Assembly (NCBI GenBank): GCA_963731125.1
Contig: CAVSVP010000001.1
Coordinates: forward strand, 1 to 64,000
Direction: 5' to 3'
Length of the DNA stretch: 64,000 bases
Source of the DNA: CAVSVP01 sp963731125
GTDB lineage: Bacteria > Pseudomonadota > Gammaproteobacteria > Competibacterales > Competibacteraceae
The notes beneath the pieces are model-generated. The model was given only the letters and a program-made list of their open reading frames with translations, had not been told where the DNA came from and made no database searches. How positions within the stretch are numbered: position 1 is the first letter of the stretch; the number at the start of each line of letters is the position of its first letter. Shown here piece after piece: positions 37,360-49,804 of this stretch. The position numbers and the translations under genes are program-made.

Positions 37360-39038
37360 CTACCTGCAGGCCCTGTTATTGCTGCAGTCAGGATCGCCGC
37401 AGTCGAAGGCCCCGTCGCCATCGTTGTCAAGCCCATCCGAGCAGCTCTTTCCCTTGCCCTCTTTACCGGTAGTGGTATCTCCGCCGCCTCCTCCGCCGTC
37501 ACCACCGCTGACCGGGCATGACTTACCGTTGGTTCGGGCTCTGACTGTCGCAGTCCTGATCGATGCCGTCACGCTTGATATCGCAGGCCGCCGGATTGAT
37601 ACCGGCATCAAAATCATTGCAATCGGGCAGAGTATCGCAACCGAGTTCGGCGAAAAAGCCATCGCTATCGGCATCTATGAGGCGGGCCCGGGGGGCATGT
37701 CGGCGAGCAGGTCATTGGCCGCAACCGCATCGAGCAGACCGATCGGTAATCATTGTCCGCGCCGCCCGCGCCGAGGTCGAACGCCCCACCGGTCAGCGCC
37801 TGCTCGAGCTGCGTAACGCTTACGCCTGGATTGGCCTGACGCAGCAAGGCTATCGTCCCCGCGACATGAGGAGCCGCATAAGGAGGTGCCGGGACGGACG
37901 AAGAGGAATTACCAAGAGCCGCCGTTCCAGATTGTCTCCGGGGGCGACCACTTCCGGGAAAAAGCTGCCGTCACAGGCGGATGGTCCGCGGCTGCTGGTC
38001 GTTGCGACGTCCAGCAAGGAATCCACCGCACCCACCCCGAAGGTTCCGGATTGTCCCCGGGCTGACGCTGCCAAGCGTCCCCTGGTTGCCGCCCGAGAAG
38101 ACCACGACGATCCCTGCGGCTTTGAGAACCTCAATATCCGGCTCAAATTCCAGGTAGCACTGATTCGCCTGCTGTGGGAAGCCCCAGGAGTTGTTAACCA
38201 CAGCGGGAATATCGTACGTTCCCAGTACGCCATCCGGGTCCAGCAGCCACTGAAAGCCCTGGGGATCCGCTCAGCGAGGCCACGCTCGCGTCGTTGAAAA
38301 TCTTTACCGCGATCCATTGGGCGCCGGGGGCCACGCCGATTGACGTGCCGCCGGCATCGCCGCCGACCATCAGACTCATGGTCTGGGTGCCATGGCCGGT
38401 ATTGTCGTAGGGGTTCGGATGCTCTCCGTTCGGATCGAACCAGCTGTTGGAGCCGCCGCGCCAGGTAGTGGCGAGATCAGGATGGTTGACGTCAACCGCC
38501 CCGTGTCCACGTTGGCCACGACCACACCTGCGCCGTCATACCCGGCGTCCCATAGTTCGGTGGCGCGGATCGCGTCCAGGTTCCCCTCGCGTGTGGATGC
38601 CGTAGCGAGTTGTGGAGACGGTGCGGCAAGGGTGGTGTCCAGCTTGATGCTCTCGACCTCGGGGAGGTCTGCCAGATCCTGCAACACGTCCGGACTGGCA
38701 GTGGCCGCCAGGGCGTTGATCGACCAGAGCTGGATGATCTTCTTAGCGCCGCCTGCCTGCAGAAGCTCGATTGCGGCACTCTGGCTCGCATTGGCCTGGT
38801 TTCGCAGGGCCCAAAGCAGCGCCACCAGTTGCGTGCCTTTTCCCTGTCCCTGACCGGGAAAGGCGTTGAGGTCAACCCCATCAGCGAACTGTACGATAAA
38901 GGCAACGTCGCCACCGCTCTTTGTGGCCTGTTGCAGGTCCGCTTCGATCACAGCGGCTTGACCGGTTCCAGCAGCCAGGGCCGCAGCGAAGCAAGCGGCA
39001 CGTATCAAGGATAGCCTGCCACGTAATCTTCTGTTCAT
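37360..39038 (-). pseudogene. Secreted subtilisin-like protease (S8), frameshifted
   Basis: The gene starts at ATG 39038 with a signal peptide and a prodomain (DVAFIVQFADGVDL to LPEVESIKLDTTLA). All catalytic parts appear when frames are joined: Asp in VVVANVDTG, His in NTGHGTQTMSLMVGG, the oxyanion Asn region in VVFSGGNQGTLGSV, and the Ser segment GTS then YAAPHVAGTIALLRQANPG, separated by a one-base shift near 37880. The C-terminal tail has calcium-loop-like KSCSDGLDNDGDGAFDCGDP. At least three frame changes occur (near 38500, 38200 and 37880). It begins 1 bp after the upstream gene. It could process the neighbouring exported proteins. Confidence 0.72.
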
Positions 39039-39039
39039 C

Positions 39040-39622
39040 TCACTCTACCATGAAATCTGTGGCCCAGAAGTCGCCCATTGCCACCGTTACCTTGTCGCCT
39101 TTTTGCACCAGATTGTGGTGATTACCGAAGAACATCCAATAGATGCGACCGCTCTTTGGTTGGTTTGAATTGCGCAGGGGGCCGACTTTGGCGGTATTGG
39201 GCACCGCCAGCACCTTGCCGCTGTCCTGATGGATAAGGAGGGCTTGCGCTGCCGCTTGAACAGTAGCGCGGCCTTTTTAGCGTCAAGGACCTTGTAGCGG
39301 AAGTCCAGCATGTACCCGTGCGCCGTACTGCGGAGCGCAACGATTTCCACGCCCCAGCGTTCCTTCATCTCCGCATCCTGAGCTGCTTTGTCCTTGTGCC
39401 TGACCTCTGCTTCCTGGAACAGCTTGCTGAGGGGCTCGGCCGCGTCGGCAAGCGCGACGTTGGCGTAGGGTAGACCCACCGCGCGACTGAGGCCACGGCG
39501 CCGGCTGTAAATAACTTTTCGAATAGTCGTCTCGTCATCTTGATTCTCGATAAGTCCATGTCTTCGCCTTGTGGGTATTTCGGAATGACCTGGCCCAACC
39601 GGTTTCTTAAGTCTTTTTCCAT
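39040..39622 (-). pseudogene. Unknown protein of the oxidase cluster, frameshifted
   Basis: From ATG 39622 (GGAGG upstream) the gene begins MEKDLRNRLGQVIPKYPQGE and MDLSRIKMTRRLFEKLFTAG, shifts frame near 39470, continues AEVRHKDKAAQDAEMKERWG and GYMLDFRYKVLDAKKAA, shifts near 39260, and ends GKVLAVPNTAKVGPLRNSNQ to FFGNHHNLVQKGDKVTVAMG. It would be about 190 residues without a clear signal peptide. I do not recognise the family. It sits between the oxidase genes and the protease gene in one transcription unit. Confidence 0.55.
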
Positions 39623-39727
39623 CGTTGGTAACCTCCGTTCGTGAGCCGTTATCTCGCCACGATCAGTTAGCCTTTGCGAGCAAACCGGACACCTTCCGTC
39701 GAGGAAGACGCCCGGCAAGCCCTGTTG

Positions 39728-41641
39728 CTACCTGGTCACGTTCACCCGCACCGTGGCCACGTTGGAGGGTGCGCCGTCGTTGTCGTTGACGGTGTACTGG
39801 AACGTATCCGTAGCGCGGGACGTTATGGGCGCTGTGTAGGTGATAGTGCCGTCACCGTTGTTGACGACAGTGCCGCCACGCTGGGTCGTTGTCCCGGTCG
39901 TAATCACAACGGATGTCGGATCGATCGTGCCGTCTGGATCCTCGTCATTCGTAACGATGTCGTAGTTTAAGAGCGTCGTGTTCCTGGGCGTCGACATGGT
40001 GTCGTCGTTGGCGGTCGGTGGGATGTTTGCTGCCGCGGGCACTACGGTGAGAGTCACCGTGGCCGTTGCTACACGCAGCGCCTGGATCGCATGCGTTGTA
40101 GGTGAAGGTGACCTGGTCATCTGCGTTGAGGCCCGTGCCGGTGGGATCGTGGGTGAACGACCCATCGGTGCTGAGCATCACCAGGCCCGGCCCGGTGGCC
40201 GAGAATCGGCGTCGAATGTTACGACGGGACTGGGAACGATGGCCGCATTTAACATGTCACCATCGACATCGGTGTCGTTGCCCAGACGCCTGGCGCCGCC
40301 ACGTTGAGAGTCTCGCTCTCGATGGCGTTATAAGCGTCGATCACCGCCGTCGGCCCGTCGTTTACCGGGGTCACAGTGATGGTCACGGTCGCCACGTTGC
40401 TGTCCGGTCCACTGGCACCGTCGTTGGCTACGTAGGTGAACTGGTCGTTGCCGTTGAAGTCCGCGTCTGGTGTGTAGGTGAATGAGCCGTCAGCGGTGAG
40501 TCCACCTGTCAGCGTACCCGCTGAGGGCCCACTCACCAGGACCGCCTCGGCGGCCCCGCCGGTGTCGTTGTCGAGCACGCCGGGCGGTGACCCTCCCGCA
40601 ACTGTCGTCAAGGATCCACCTCGGCGATTGTGTAGTCGCCCGGAATATCGGGGTCATTCACCGCCGTCGGAGCGCCGGCCGCGGCTCCCGCCTGGAGGTA
40701 TGCGAGCAGACCGCCGTTCGCTAGGTGAAGCGCTCGGTCGTAGAGTGCGTAGGTGCCGGCGTAGCCACCTTGACCACGGCGTCGATGGTCTTGCCGGCCT
40801 GGAATTCGAGCCCGTACTGTTCGATCGGGTAAGGGTAGAGGTTGCCGTCTTCGGCCTTCAGGTCCATGTAGAGCCCGCCGCCGAGGGTCGGCATCAAGGT
40901 GTCGAGACCCGCGTTGACGAAACGCAGCAGGACGTCGTCGCCAACATTGATCCCAATGGGCGGAGTCGACGGGTCATAGGCCTGACCGTTGATCAGGAAG
41001 TACTTCGGCCTCCATTTGATCACCTTGAGCGCCGTCCAAGCCGGCAGGGTCGGCGTTAAGGGCGGATCGATCTCGCTGAAGACCAGCACCTGTTCCTGGT
41101 ACATAGGTGACGCCGGATAGGCCTCCGGTCGCCGGCCGACCACCAGGGCCCCGTAAAGACCCATGGGCACGTGGGTGCGAATCCGGTCGGTGCCGCTATG
41201 GTAGAGGAACGTGCCCGACTGCCGGTCAGGTCGAATCTGTAACTATCGTCAGTGCCGCCCGATGTGTCACGCGGCATCGCTGGTGAACCTGCCGTCGGTC
41301 CCTGTGGTCGAGTGGCCATCATCCCGGGGACGAAGAACGAAACCGCTCGCTGAGGCAGTTCTTCAGGTTGGTGGTAACGCAGCTCCCGGGACGGTCAGCC
41401 GGAACCGCCCAGGCCAGGGGCGCAGCGGGACACATGTCGCCGCCGTTGTGGGTGTCGGCAGAGCCTAAGGTCCACAAAACCCCACATAGGAATCTGACCG
41501 TCGTTCCACCGTGCTGGCGACCACTCTGCCGCCGGCACTGCCGCGAGCTCCACCGCAAAGGAGGGCGTCGCCGCGAGAGCGGTCAGCCCGAAGGCCAGGG
41601 ACGGCTTCGGGTGTTGCTTATAAAAGTATCATGCGATTCAT
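39728..41641 (-). pseudogene. Multicopper-oxidase-like protein with cadherin/Ig-like repeats, frameshifted
   Basis: The gene starts at ATG 41641, 17 bp after the stop of the preceding oxidase gene, with GGAG 9 bp upstream. A signal-like stretch (LAFGLTALAATPSFA) leads to a cupredoxin region (AGSCVTINLKNCLSE-like, then FLYHSGTDRIRTHVPMGLYG) and a second one (NVGDDVLLRFVNAGLDTLMP). The canonical His-Cys-His copper motif is absent. The C-terminal third is tandem cadherin/VCBS-type repeats (ADGSFTYTPDADFNGNDQFT, TFQYTVNDNDGAPSNVATV), ending VNVTR. Five or more frame changes occur. The repeats probably hold the protein on the cell surface. Confidence 0.65.
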
Positions 41642-41658
41642 TATCTCGTCTCCTTCGC

Positions 41659-43028
41659 CTATGGGATCGGCGTGCCGGGCGGCTCGACCACCATCATGGA
41701 GAGCATGCCGCCGGGGAAAATGTCGTAGTTGGTGAGCTCCTTCTCGGCGTGGGAGTGCCACATAAAGAAGAAGCCGCCGTACGGGTTGAGGCCGCCTTCG
41801 CCCGGCGGTAGGGTTCGCCGAGGTTGCCCATGAAGGGGCTACCGGACCACCAACCGCCGAAGGCCAGGTTCTGATTCTCGGGAAAGGTGACCGGGAACTG
41901 CTTGCCGTGGTCCGGAGCGTATTGTTGGGTCGTCAAGTCGATACCAGCTGAGACATCACCAAAACCATTCACCATTATCGTCAATGCAGACGTGGGCTGT
42001 CATGCCGGCAGAGTGGACCCGTAGATATCCCAGCCCAGTTTCTCGCCGGTCCAGCCGAAGATCGCGTCGACGGTCTGACCAGGGACTGACAGGGTGGTGA
42101 ATTTGCCACGCTGGAGGCGAGGTCCCGACGTCGTCCGCTCGCGAGAGGCGGCCGTAGCGGGCGATCTCGTAGTAGTGGTTGCCGTGCAGGTGGAGCGGGT
42201 GCTGGTCCGAAGTCGCCGCCGAGGATCCGCACCAGGATTTTCTGGCCCGGAGTCATGCGCGGCGTGCAGTTGTAGGGCTGGTGCGGCAGCCAGGAGACGA
42301 AGGCTCCGCGAGGTCGTCCGGGGCGGCACGGCCGTTGATGAACCAGTAGACCGGCCTGCGCTTCGTGATGTCGATCTCGCAGAACCGGTGTTGCTCCGCG
42401 AGCTGATGGATCTCGGGTCCATCGAGGTAAGCAGGAACATAACTTCGTGATCGAATAGCGTGCAGACGTGGTTGTAGGCGTAGTGTCCGTCGACCCCTGA
42501 CCGGACGGCCGCACGATGATGGCGCCGAGCAGGCCCATCTCGATCTGGAGCCCCGGGTCGGTGCCCCAGTAATACATGTAGGTGCCGGGCTCCGAGGCGG
42601 TGAAAGTGTAGGTCACCGGTGCCGCCGGCCTGGGCAGGACTCCTTCGTCAGGAGCCCGGCGCTGCCCCCGGAGGCGGTCACAGCGTGACCGGGAAAGACC
42701 ATCGAGGTACACGCCCGACGGGCAGCGTACTGGTCAGGGTGATCGTCACGCTGTCATCCTGGTTGAGGATGATAGTCGGACCGGGGTACTGGGGCAGGCC
42801 GACGCCCTCGTTGTTGTCGAGGTCCTGGTAGCCCCAGAAGTCGAGGAGCCGCCGTCGGCGATGCTGACTTGGCCGGCTCCCGCCGGAAGTTGAAGGTCGT
42901 CTCACCGGTGATACCATCGATGCGGGCCTGGGCGTCGGCCGGGCCGGCGACCAGGACCATCAGCGCGCCGGCAACCGCGAGCGTGAGGGCCCCGGAGGTC
43001 AGGTATCGTTCTGTAGATCGCTGTTCAT
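41659..43028 (-). pseudogene. Multicopper-oxidase-like protein, middle of three, frameshifted
   Basis: ATG 43028 follows GAGGAGG by 6 bp. After a signal peptide (GALTLAVAGALMVLVAGPAD with AxA) come FWGYQDLDNNEGVGLPQYPG and PTIILNQDDSVTITLT, a typical first cupredoxin domain, then GTYMYYWGTDPGLQIEMGLL. The C terminus reads FFFMWHSHAEKELTNYDIFP and GGMLSMMVVEPPG: the usual HCH of the type 1 copper site is HSH, with Ser for Cys. Several frame changes lie between. It is cotranscribed with the oxidase genes on both sides, only 16 bp after the preceding stop. Possibly a non-blue or structural subunit. Confidence 0.65.
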
Positions 43029-43044
43029 AGTGTTCCTCCTCGCC

Positions 43045-44311
43045 CTATTGGTTGACACGATCTTGGTCATCATGCCGCCGGTCGGCCGTCTTCGTCGAAG
43101 TTCGCCAGGTATTGCAAATTCGGCGGCGTACAGGTAGTAATCGCCCGGCGGCACACCGGTAGTGTCCAGGATGACGTCGGTCGACATGCCGCCGCCCAGG
43201 GTCACCGAGTTGGTGGTGTAGTACAGGTTCGTGCCGCTGGTCTGCATGCAGCTGCTTGGCGTCGATGCCCACCACCTCCATCGGGATGCTCGGGCTCATG
43301 AGGGTGTGGACGTCGGTGATATTGAGGTTGGACAGCCGCAGCAGGACCTTTTGGCCCGCGGTGGCGGTGATCAGCGAGCTCACGGGTTGGGACTGGATGC
43401 CGCCGTTCAGGGCCTCGCTGGGGTCTGTCGGCGCCGGCAGCGGGCGGGATTGATGGTATCCGGGTAGCCGCGGCCGTTGATCATCGGGTAGCGGTCCCAC
43501 ATCAGGGCGAAGGGCAGCGGCTGCACAAACCAGCTGGCGTCGTGAAAGTCGGGGTCGAAGGAGCCGAGCTGGAGTGGGAACTCTACGTCGTAGCCGGTCG
43601 AACCGTCACCGTCGTTGTAGGCGAACCGGGAGCACGTATTGCGGCCCGGCGTCATAGTCGCCGAGTGGACCGTGCCTGTGCGGCCCGCACGTAGAGGTTG
43701 CCGAGCATGCCCATCTGCATGTGTTCGGTGGCCTCGACGTGGCAGTGGTACATGAAGGTGCCGGGCCCAACCAGGTGGTAGTAGTAGGTCAGAGTGGCGC
43801 CCATGCTGATGGCGATGCCCGACTCGGGCAGACCGTCGAAGACGGTCGAGGACTGCGGGAAGCCGTGGAAGTGCACGGTGTGCGGATCGAACAGATCGGG
43901 CCGGATCACCATGCCGACGTTGGTCAGGCTGAGGTAGAAGTCCTTGCCCTCGTCGACCACGATCGTCGGCGCCGGGAAGGCCGCGCGCCAGCATGCCCTC
44001 CGCCATGACGTTCGCCTCGGGGACACCGGTGACGTCGGAAAAGCTGAAGATGTATTGGGGCCGGCCGTCGGCCATGGTGACGAAGCCGTCGCCGCCGGCC
44101 AGGTGCATGCACTGCACGGCCAGAGTGACTCCGCGCGGCCGGCTCGTCGTACCGACCCGCGGGCGGACCAGTGTTACAGCGTCGAGGCAGTCGCCGTCGT
44201 TGTTAGGTCGCACGGGCACTGGATGTTGACCTGGGCGTCGGCCGGGGCAGCCGGCAGCAGGACCAGGGCAAGCCCCGGAGTCAGTATTCCCAAAAGCCTT
44301 TTGGGGCTCAT
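43045..44311 (-). pseudogene. Multicopper oxidase with HCH copper site, first of three, frameshifted
   Basis: Starts at ATG 44311 (MSPKRLLGILTPGLALVLLP, signal peptide with ADAQ cleavage). It has the N-terminal copper motif DPHTVHFHGFPQS and the T1/T3 motif TFMYHCHVEATEHMQMGMLG, with Cys, His and Met ligands, then a second cupredoxin region (GQKVLLRLSNLNITDVHTLM). The stop is TAG at 43045-43047. At least three frame changes occur, but no stop falls inside motif regions. As the only one of the three with a full type 1 site it is the likely catalytic subunit. Confidence 0.68.
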
Positions 44312-44417
44312 CGGGTCTTTCCTTTAGTGGTTGTGTCGTAGAACCATTTCAATTCACCTCGCGGTCCGGGCATTCCCACCGAGACGAACCGGTGGGGATG
44401 CGTGCGGATTTCCGGTT

Positions 44418-47400
44418 TTATGGTCGTGGCACCTCGTCCGCTCCGATGTCATAGCACCGTACCCTGCGGCCGCCCATCGCCGTCGATATCCGGACTGATT
44501 CCGCTGGGGACCGCATTTTCGGCCGGCGAGCCGGACTGGATGTGGTAGTCACCGAACAGCGTACCCGGGTCGCCATTATCGGGCGTCAGGTCGTCAGTAC
44601 AGCGACAGCGGCCCGAAGCCGGGCCGGATGAAGTTGCCGCCCTCGTCGAAGGCCGCCGGCGTCTGGATGGCGGTGGTGACCTCGGGTTGGGACACGGCTG
44701 AGCGGGCGCCGTTGAAGTACTCGGAGACGAACAGCGGGCTCGGATCGAAGGGCCCGTCCACGTATGCACGAAGTTACGGGTTGCACGTCCAGTATTCCTG
44801 CTGTTCCGATGACAGCCAGGTCGTCGTATACCACGGTGTTGCCCCCGGGGCAGGCGAGGCCGCCGCTGACGTCCGGGCAGAGCCCATAGGTCGAGGTGCA
44901 GCCCGGGTCACCCGGAGTGCAGCCTGAGTCGCATCCACCCAGAAGAAGAACTGGCGGTTCTGCCAGATGATGTTGTTGTCGAACGTCCTCGGGTCGGAGA
45001 ACGTCCCGACATTGCCCGGAGGCAGCGGCCAGCGCAGCGCTGTGGGCCCGGGTCACGATACCCGCACCGGGCTGCGGCGTGGACTGGTCGGGACTTCCCG
45101 GGTGCGAAGGCCTCACCCGCAGTCGCCAGGCTGTCGTTGTTGGCGATCGTGTTGTTCCGATGCGCACCGCAACCGCGTCCTGCAGGGAGATGCCGCCGCC
45201 GGCCAGCCCCGCCACGTTGTTGACGATCATGTTGTTGAACACGTCGACCGAATACCACTGTGGCGGTTGGTTCTGGTTGTTTGGCGGTGTGTTGTTAGGG
45301 TTGGCTGCGACATCCTGGCCGTTGACCCCGGCCAGACGAATGCCGCCACCGTCACCGGCGCCGGCCGAGTTACCCTGGATCAGGTTGCGGAGCACCTGGA
45401 CGTTGCCCGCACCGGGGGTGAGACCGCCAGCCGTCAGCGGAGGGGCGCCGCCGATGAAGATGCCGCCGCCCGAGACCGTCTGGCCCTGGAGGAAGCTCTC
45501 GTTGAAGATCACGGTGTTGTCGGCGATCAGCGGCACTGGGCCGGCAGGCTGGTTGCCCTGGCCCGGGACCCTCCTGCTCAACCCGATGTGGCCGATACCG
45601 CCGCCGTCGGCAGTCGCAAAGTTGCCACACACCCAGTTCTGGGTGACCGCGTAGGAGTCGGAGCCGGTGCACATGGAAATGCCGCCGCCCGCGCCGCCGA
45701 GGCCGCCGTTGAACACCACCTGGTTGTGGTGGACCTTCACGAAGTCGTTATCGGCGTCGATGTAGGCCAGCTCGTCCGGATCGGTGAGCAATGGATGCCC
45801 GACCCGGATGCCGCCGCCGTAAAAGCCGCTGTTATTGGCGATGCGGTTGTTGGAGATCTGCAGATACTTGGCGTAGCCGTTGGCGATGATACCGCCGCCG
45901 GTGTCAGCGCTCTTGATGGTGAAGCCGTCGATGCGGCATTCCTGTTGTTCGGCTGGTTGTTGCCATTGCCACGTAGTCGAATGCCTGGTTCCCCGTTGCT
46001 TTGGCAAGCACCAGGACGCCGGCGCCCTCTTCGGTGAAAGGGTGGGTTGGCTCGGGGGTGCCGGGCCGACCTCCTGGCCGGGCAGCAGATCGATGACGCC
46101 GGTGGCGATGAGGCCGTCGACGAACTCGCGCCAGGTCTGCAGTTTGTCGGCCGGCGCCTTGATGGCGTTGATGGTGGTCGAACCCTCGCCCCAGCCCTGG
46201 AGCTGGACCGGCTTCCACATGACCACCATCTCGTTGTATTGGCCCGGTTGCACAAGGATGAGATCGTTGGGTTTTGCCGCGTCAATAGCTGCCTGAATCG
46301 ACTGACCTGGCGGACACGCTACGGAATCATGCTCGCGCCGACCGCAGGCCCACCTGGACTGTCACGCCGGCACTGTGGACCGGCCGTTGTCGCGGGTCAC
46401 CGTGAGCTGGCGGCCGCCCATGGAACCGACCGGACCATCCTGGTGTCGGCCGGAATGGTGCAGGTGATTGGCTCGCCCCAGGTACAGCAGAGCGTCCCGA
46501 GGTCTCCCAAGGTCACGATGCCCGAGATGCACCGAACCCGAAGTCGCGGGTGACGAACTTGTTGGTCGTGTCGGAACCGGCCGGGCAGGCCCCCGCTGCC
46601 GGGTTGCAGTAGTTGGGGTTCTGGACCGGCTTCGAACCCATCGAGGTGATGGTGATGGTGTGCGTACCGATCGCGAAGACCCCTCGGCTGGCCATCGGTC
46701 CGGTGGACACCGTTTGGGCCGGAATGTAGGGCCCGCCGCCGACGCCGTTGGTCTGCACGTCGACACTGAGTAGATCCTCGGCGTGCCGTCGGGGTACTCG
46801 CAGTCCAGCGGGAACTGGTCCGGCCCGGTGAAGGCCGCCACCGGCACCACCGGGGTGTCGAGATAGGTGGTCACGCCCGGCATGTACTGCAGAGTGTAGC
46901 AGAAGGTGCTGTACTGCTGGTTCCAGTTGGGATCCGGGTTGTTCGGATCGTCGCCCGGATCGTTCATGCAGGCCGTGAGCATGTTGGGCGACATGCCGCT
47001 CGGCTGCGGCAGGTTGGCGGTGATGGTGGAAGGCGCCAGGAAGTTGTAGAGCCCGTACTGGTCGGACAGCGTCTTGCTGATGGACCCGGCCGGTAAAGTC
47101 GCGGATAGTGATCGGGCAAGAACGGCGGGGCGTACTTCTCGCCGAAGTTGGGCGAGTTCGGGTCGAACTCGTTCTGGGTGTCGTCAAGGATGAAGCCTAG
47201 GCCGTGCGCGGCCACCGGCACCTCGGTGAAGAGCCAGAAGTCGGCAGCGGCGTTGGCGCCGGCCGACAGGGTGACGAGCTTGCTGTCGCAGAGCGGCATT
47301 GTCTGTGCCGGCAAACGGCGCCGGAATCTGCTCGTCCGGGAATAGCGTCAGATACGCTGGTACCAGTGTGCAGCATCGCCAGCGCAGGGCGGCGGCAGCA

Positions 47401-49804
47401 GTGTCGGGCGCCGGGACGTATTCGTCGCCGAAGTCAACATTCTTGTCCTCGGGCTTGAGGATCTCGTAGCCCGGGGGCGGCACGACCTCGACGATGTAGT
47501 CGCCGACCGGCATGGGGCTCGGTGAAGTTCGATGCAGCTAGCCGTCTGGTGGCATGCCGACCGTCGTCTGCACAAACTCGCGTCAAAGGCATAGCCGCCG
47601 TCGAAGACCGCCGGCCGCGCCTGGTTGAACATCCGCAGGCCGTCCCAGCAGTCATGCTCGTAAAAGGTGACCCCGTCGGGCGAGAACATGAACGGTCCGT
47701 CGGCGCTCGTCGCCGTACTTGCAGCCGGTGGGGATGCTGCGTCCCAGCTGTCGGTGACGGTGGTGTTGAGCAGCACCCTTGGTGGCTACGCCGGTAAGAG
47801 GATCGACGCCGAGGGACTCATAGAGGTTGACGGTCACACCGGGAATGCCCGGCTCCCATACCTCGGCCGCTGCTAGCTCAGGGTCGTTCTCCGCGCGGGT
47901 CACCGCGTAGAAGACAATACCGGTGATGCCGCCGTTTTCGCCGTCCGGGATAGTGGCGCTTGCCCCACAGAAAGGCGTTGGTCTGGCCGATGAAGCCCTG
48001 GAAGCCCTGGAGGAGCACCGGGCCGTGATCGACACGGTAGACGGCATTCTCGTCGCAGATCATCCCGGGAACCGAGTGACTCAGGATCAGCAGGATTGGT
48101 CTGATCCTGCGGGTCGATGGCCCGCCCGAAGGTAATGTCGTTGTCGTCGAGGGCGCCGGGCCCGAGACAGAGGCCGGAATCGCGCCGCCGTTATCGACGA
48201 CCACAGTAACACCGGTGGCCTGGTTGCCGGACGAAGTCGACCTCGGCGACCAGCCAGCTGAAGAACGGGAAGACCTGGTCGAAGGTGAAGGCGCCGGCGC
48301 CGTCGGAGACGTTGCCCTGGTAGATGGTGCCGTCCCGCCAGCGCAGGTTGAAACCGGTCTCGAGTGCGCTCGGGCCCTCGTCGGCGTCCCAGATACCGTT
48401 GGCGTTGGGGTCGTCAAAGACCCGGTGCTCCTGGCGGTGGAACCACTGGAAGACCGGCACCTCGCCCAAGTTGCAGAGCCGTTAGGGGTCGATGCAGACG
48501 CCGTCCGTGATGGTGACGCCGTAGAAGGCAAAGATGAGGTCGAGGTTGGAGTCCCAGACCACCAGCTGGTAGTTGCCGTCGGGGACGTCGGGGATCGAAA
48601 AGTTGCAGTTCGCATCGGTCGGCGCAGCGTAGATGCCGGTGCCGATGCCGACCGCCAGGTCGTTGAGACCGACCCACGGGGTGGTGTGGCCAAAGCAGGC
48701 GCCGTTGTAGAAGGCGTAGTCGGGCGGCCGCGACATGTGCTGGTTGACCACGGTGCCGTGATATCGTGGCACGCGCCGCCGGCCGGGATGTCGTTGAACT
48801 CCTTAACGAAGCCGATGAAGACGTGGAACCCGGCGGTCCGAACTCGGCAAAGAAAGGCGGCTCGCCGGCCTTGACCCAGGCGTCGATGACCTTGGTGCCC
48901 TCGATGGTCGCGGTCTGCTGCCAGCCCTGACCGGCCGGGGGCACCGCCGAGATGCCGTACTTGCCGGGCGCCAGGTTCTTGATGGTGAGCCGGCCGTCGG
49001 GGCCGGTGACCAGCGGTTGCAAAGCCGGTGACGTTGTCCGGCGCGCGTCGTAGGTCGTGCCGAGCGGGTTGCCGAAGGCATCCTGGGACTGCATGCCGGC
49101 CGAGGCGCCGTAGCGGCCGCCCGCATCCTCGACGCATGATCGTGAAGCCGCTCATGTCGTGCCGCCGCGGCTCGGCGCCGGGTCCTCGGTGGGCAGGTCG
49201 GGCGCGTTGTTGATCGGCGCGTTGTCTTCGAAGATGAGAATGGTGATCTGCGCCGTCTCGATGCGGATGCTCGTTGACATATACCGTGTCGGCGGAACGT
49301 TGCCGGATCCGTCGGTGACGAAAGACGCTCCGCCGATGGAGGCGCCGGAGCGCGGCACGACCGACACATAGTAGTACGTATTGGGCTTCGAACGGATCCG
49401 GCGAAGAGTTCATTGCAGGCCGCCGCCGCCTGCCAGTGGTGTCATGCCCGGCGCAGCCCTTGCCCACCACCGGCATGTAGCTCTGGTGGAAGCCGACCGA
49501 AAGGGTTTCGCCGCCGGGATGGCCGTCGTTGCAACTGATCCCAGTTGGGATCGAAGGTCGTCGGGTCCGCGGCCCCGCCGGGCAGGGTCTGGACGTGGTA
49601 GGTCTTGTCCTGCTCCACCAGCCAGCGGTACGCGCCAACAGGGGTTTCGGTGCCATTGGGGGCGACGCTGGTCACGGTCAAACCTTGAAGGTTGACCGCC
49701 AGCACTGGCGACAGTGGCATCAGAAACCACAATGCCAAAAAGACAAGGGGCATCGGCGGTCTGCACCAATATTCCTTCGGTCTTAGGAGCCTGCTTAGGA
49801 TCAT
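44418..49804 (-). pseudogene. Giant secreted Ig/SdrD-B-type and beta-helix protein, frameshifted
   Basis: One leftward gene of about 1795 codons from ATG 49804 (MILSRLLRPKEYWCRPPMPL, signal peptide ending SPVLAVN) to TAA 44418-44420. The first two thirds carry carboxypeptidase-regulatory/SdrD-B-like domains (LTIKNLAPGKYGISAVPPAG, FSIPDVPDGNYQLVVWDSN, PGIPGVTVNLYESLG, VGDYIVEVVPPPGYEILKPE). The last third is a right-handed beta-helix (CPPGQSIQAAIDAAKPNDLI, LQISNNRIANNSGFYGGGIR) ending YDIGADEVPRP, a common end of such domains. At least ten frame changes are needed. No sortase or PEP-CTERM tail is seen. Probably a surface scaffold for the downstream oxidases. Confidence 0.68.

Noticed and set aside
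44967..46037. Rightward frame of about 350 codons inside the beta-helix gene
   Set aside because: No signal sequence or domain; the minus-strand frame carries clear beta-helix repeats.
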